DNA from: Tetramitus jugosus
Taxonomy: Eukaryota; Heterolobosea; Eutetramitea; Acrasida; Vahlkampfiidae
Length of the DNA: 64,000 bases
Assembly (NCBI GenBank): GCA_937625935.1
Contig: OW569363.1
Location: 1-64,000, forward strand
Reading direction: 5' to 3'
Part shown: positions 61,339 through 64,000 of the stretch, one piece after another
Layout: each line of letters starts with the position of its first letter
Position numbering within the stretch: position 1 is the first letter of the stretch
Position numbers and translations under genes: made by a program
The notes under the pieces: generated by a model
Database searches by the model: none
The model's input: only the letters and a program-made list of their open reading frames with translations
Told to the model about the DNA's origin: nothing

Positions 61339-62895
61339 TTACATGAGGTATTCCATGAGAGCAAGGACACCACAGACTAAAGCTGCTGCATAGATGGCGA
61401 GCTGATACAAATTGGTACTGGATGAGTTGTGATCGTGGCTAGAGTCTCTAGGTTGAGTGCTGGTGCTTGGATTGCCACCTGTGCTTGTGCTCGTAGTTGG
61501 TTTGGATTGAGAGCCGCTTGGTTGAGTGGATGGAGCTGGAGCGACACCATGACCAAATGGCTTAACTTCAACCTTGGACAAATCAAGGGTTGTCTTTGTC
61601 ATTCCACCGAGTTCATACTCATTGCTGTTAAAATTGTATTGCTTGTATGAGGAGGTGTCGAGACCTTGTTTAAGAGCATCGAACACAACAGGCTTTCTGA
61701 CGACATCATCTGGAACAACAGATCCAGTCTTTGTACTGTTAGCTGTGGCGACGAATTGAACGAGACCCATTTGTTGTTGATTCTCAGGCTTCATGCTTTC
61801 TTCATTGTACTCGAAGAAGAGACCACCGATGGAACCATTCTCCATGTTTTCAACGATTCCCTTGTATTGTTGATTGATCCAATCAGGAACTCTGGCAGTG
61901 TGAGAATCTTGATCATGCATACCGAATTCACCAACCAACACTGGAACACCGGTGTCCTGACTCTTCTTGGCCCATCCGTCAAACTTGTTGTTGACATCAG
62001 GTTCCCATAGAGTATTCAAGTACACATCACGATAACCAGCATTTGTAGAGAACAAATCGACATCCAATTCGTCCATCAACAAGTTGTAGCTTTGAGGCAA
62101 ATCGACTTCGAATGTAGTAACAGGAATAATTCTGTTCCACTTCTTCAACGTGTACTCACGAACTCGAACAATCATATCATTCACAGTCTTTCTCAACTCT
62201 GGCTTTGTGTACAATCCGAGTTCGTTACCAATAGCCCACATCAATAGAGCTGGATGGTTACCAACTTCATCGACACGTGCCTCAATAAATCTTTGCAAAT
62301 CTTCAGTTGAGAACAAGGTAAGGATAGCCTCTTCGGAGACAATAGGAACAATCACCTTAATGTTATACTTGTGAGCAGTATCCATGAAGGTCTTGTGATC
62401 GGCAGCATATTGCTTGAATGTTTCGAACTTTGGATAAACTCCAGGGAACTTGTCGAACAACACCTTTGTGAATGATTCCATGTGGTAGATACGGATGGTG
62501 TTTGCGCCCAATTCTTGCATCAGGGGGAAATCACGCTCCCAAACAGCTTGCCACCAAGGAGTATCAGGAGCAGGAGAGCCCTTGTTATCACTGACAACAC
62601 CATCAAAGTAATCTTCATAGTAGCAGGCATTGTAAAACACTCCCTCATAATTGACCTTTCTGGAACACATGCCAGCAGTATTAGGTCTGCCCAAAGGTTG
62701 AGGAGAGTAGTTTAGACCCTTGATAAAGAATTGTTCAGAACCAGTGAACAACTTGTTATCCTTGATGAATACATCACTCTCATCATACTTGGTCTTCATG
62801 GTAATCTCACCATAAGTAGAGGCATACAGAGTAAAGAGCATGACAAGGGATAGCAACAGAGCTAGCCCAGATTTTTGAAGCTTGGATATGTTCAT
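61339..62895 (-). CDS. Cell-surface glycoside hydrolase/transglycosidase (clan GH-A)
   Basis: 518 residues. Signal peptide (GLALLLSLVMLFTLYAS), then a TIM-barrel enzyme starting FFIKGLNYSPQPLG and with LGANTIRIYHME, then acid/base Glu225 in MWAIGNELG and nucleophile Glu323 in VLVGEFGM. The order and motifs resemble GH2/GH5/GH72 enzymes, and the FIKGLNYSP...NTIRIY start is close to the GAS1/GH72 beta-1,3-glucanosyltransferases. A Ser/Thr/Pro-rich stalk leads to a hydrophobic C-terminus (LAIYAAALVCGVLALMEYLM), as for a GPI-anchor signal or a TM tail. It could remodel cyst-wall glucan or degrade food polysaccharide. Confidence 0.8.
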   Translation of the reverse strand: MNISKLQKSGLALLLSLVMLFTLYASTYGEITMKTKYDESDVFIKDNKLFTGSEQFFIKGLNYSPQPLGRPNTAGMCSRKVNYEGVFYNACYYEDYFDGVVSDNKGSPAPDTPWWQAVWERDFPLMQELGANTIRIYHMESFTKVLFDKFPGVYPKFETFKQYAADHKTFMDTAHKYNIKVIVPIVSEEAILTLFSTEDLQRFIEARVDEVGNHPALLMWAIGNELGLYTKPELRKTVNDMIVRVREYTLKKWNRIIPVTTFEVDLPQSYNLLMDELDVDLFSTNAGYRDVYLNTLWEPDVNNKFDGWAKKSQDTGVPVLVGEFGMHDQDSHTARVPDWINQQYKGIVENMENGSIGGLFFEYNEESMKPENQQQMGLVQFVATANSTKTGSVVPDDVVRKPVVFDALKQGLDTSSYKQYNFNSNEYELGGMTKTTLDLSKVEVKPFGHGVAPAPSTQPSGSQSKPTTSTSTGGNPSTSTQPRDSSHDHNSSSTNLYQLAIYAAALVCGVLALMEYLM

Positions 62896-63223
62896 GGGAT
62901 AGATAGTACGAAGTCAGATCTGAGGGATATAAAGATATACAAATTGTGATATAGATGATTGTTTGTTGTTGTGTGAGAGGTGTTGAGACCAGATTGCGGA
63001 ACGAGAATTTAAATTAAGGGTCTGAACCTCTTGCACAATGGCTATCTTCGACGGAGCCACAATCTAATAATTATCATTTGAGAGAGAAGTGCCTTGATGT
63101 CACATATTTTATGGTTGCCCAAAAATAGTTTATCCGATCCGTGAAAATCGGAACCTTCTATTATCTTTTGTGTCACCCACAAACACAATAGAACAAAACT
63201 ACAAGCCCATTTTTGATTTTGGT
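62896..63223. other. Divergent intergenic region
   Basis: 328 bp between the divergent glycosidase and isochorismatase genes. Short frames only. A non-ATG extension of the downstream gene opens at 63170. Confidence 0.5.
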
Positions 63224-63859
63224 ATGTTGGGAGAATCTGCAATTAGTCATTGGCATAGTAACAAGTGCGATCTGGCATCCGATAACGTCGTTTGTCTGGT
63301 GATTGATATTGTACATGATTTTATGTCACCGGATGGAGTTTTTTTTGGCGTCTACGGAGCGGAAGATTCCGCGCCTGTCCATAATGTGAAGGATCAGATT
63401 GAACAACTGTTATTACAGTGTCAGGATAAGGGAATTTCGGCGATTGAGTGCAGTTCGGAATACACTTACAAGCAGTTTAGAACAAAGGGACTAGAGAATC
63501 TGTGTGTGAGTGATGAAGGAAGACAGAGTTGCCTGCCTTCTCATTTTTTCAAGCTTCGTGTGACCAAGAACACCAATGGCTTGTTTGATTTGGTCGACAA
63601 GGAGTTATTGAATGAGTTGGAGAAAGAGCTAACAGACAAGTATGTGCTTGTTGTGGGTGTAACGACTAGTTCATGCATACGTCAGAGTGTTCATGCGCTG
63701 ATTGAACGCAACTTCAAAGTGATTGTTGCAAGAGATGCAGTAGCCTGTCGCAAGAGTCAATCACTGAATGGAGAGAAAACATTGAATGGGTGGTCATTGG
63801 ATAGTGAGAAGCGTGTATTTGTGTTCAACTCTTGGAGAGATGTCTTGTCATTGTTGTAA
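63224..63859 (+). CDS. Isochorismatase-fold cysteine hydrolase
   Basis: 211 residues from ATG 63224; the frame is open to GTG 63170, so an upstream exon cannot be excluded. Rossmann-like cysteine hydrolase with the catalytic Asp in VCLVIDIVHDF and the nucleophile Cys in VGVTTSSCIRQSVHAL, followed by NFKVIVARDAVAC. A basic residue in the middle (Lys or Arg, KLRVTKNTN) would complete the triad. Related enzymes include nicotinamidase and N-carbamoylsarcosine amidohydrolase. The substrate is not predictable. AATAAA occurs about 35 bp after the stop. Confidence 0.82.
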   Translation: MLGESAISHWHSNKCDLASDNVVCLVIDIVHDFMSPDGVFFGVYGAEDSAPVHNVKDQIEQLLLQCQDKGISAIECSSEYTYKQFRTKGLENLCVSDEGRQSCLPSHFFKLRVTKNTNGLFDLVDKELLNELEKELTDKYVLVVGVTTSSCIRQSVHALIERNFKVIVARDAVACRKSQSLNGEKTLNGWSLDSEKRVFVFNSWRDVLSLL

Positions 63860-64000
63860 CACCTATTGACACTACCAGAGCTTTTATTACTCAATGAATA
63901 AACAAGTTTTACTCACAACAATCGTTTGCCGGAGACATGTCATGATCTCTTTTCATGAGGAGAAAGAGAACATCCATGTGCTTATTCGCCCTGAACAGCT

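Overview
The window is the left end of a nuclear chromosome of a single-celled eukaryote. It opens with about 790 bp of a CCCAAA telomere array (TTTGGG on the strand running to the tip) and then passes into a gene-dense arm. About 32 protein genes look intact or nearly so. They are short, tightly packed on both strands, mostly intronless or with one or two GT-AG introns of 73-208 nt, and use the standard code. The mix of a conventional 375-residue actin, a flagellar dynein assembly factor, a class II (B12-type) ribonucleotide reductase, a VanX-like dipeptidase and many Asn/Gln/Ser-rich simple-sequence insertions fits a heterolobosean amoeboflagellate such as Naegleria. That assignment is inference from gene content; no species-level marker was checked.

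Layout. 1-793 telomere. 794-6557 subtelomere: palindromic GC-rich motifs near 1.6 kb, then decayed coding fragments, including two inverted copies of a recombinase-like segment and a ubiquitin-protease Cys-box fragment. 6.5-24.3 kb: class II RNR, a decayed segment, a type II P-type ATPase, a BRCT/F-box protein, actin, a TMEM135-like protein, a dynamin-like GTPase, an oxysterol-binding protein and a diaphanous-type formin. 24.8-35.4 kb: a rhodanese plus dual-specificity phosphatase protein, WDR55, MYCBP, a secreted BPI/LBP-like protein, a VanX-like peptidase, a MAPR heme protein, an EF-hand protein and OMA1. 35.7-43 kb: mostly lineage-specific genes, including a sugar-phosphate/nucleotide-sugar transporter and a tandem pair of membrane-anchored 3CxxC zinc-finger proteins with a dead third copy. 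43-46.5 kb: gene-poor, with cofilin bracketed by degenerate direct repeats and a solitary 5S rRNA gene. 46.5-64 kb: a secreted two-repeat Cys-rich protein, DNAAF4, a TMEM39-like protein, mitochondrial uS9 with a huge N-terminal extension, an unrecognised protein, an LRR protein with near-identical repeats, D-aminoacyl-tRNA deacylase, RPB7, a URI1-like prefoldin protein beside a 200-N gap, a GPI/TM glycosidase and an isochorismatase-fold hydrolase.

How the genes relate. There is no operon logic, but themes recur: actin remodelling (actin, formin, cofilin), handling of bacterial prey or surfaces (VanX-like, BPI/LBP-like, glycosidase, Cys-rich secreted protein), flagellum assembly (DNAAF4), mitochondrial quality control and translation (OMA1, uS9m), and lipid/organelle proteins (ORP, TMEM135, TMEM39, dynamin-like). 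The least ordinary parts are the palindromic subtelomeric motifs, the 3CxxC cluster, the repeat-flanked cofilin/5S region and several enzymes with substitutions at normally fixed positions (RNR NPCGE box, phosphatase P-loop, P-ATPase ion site).
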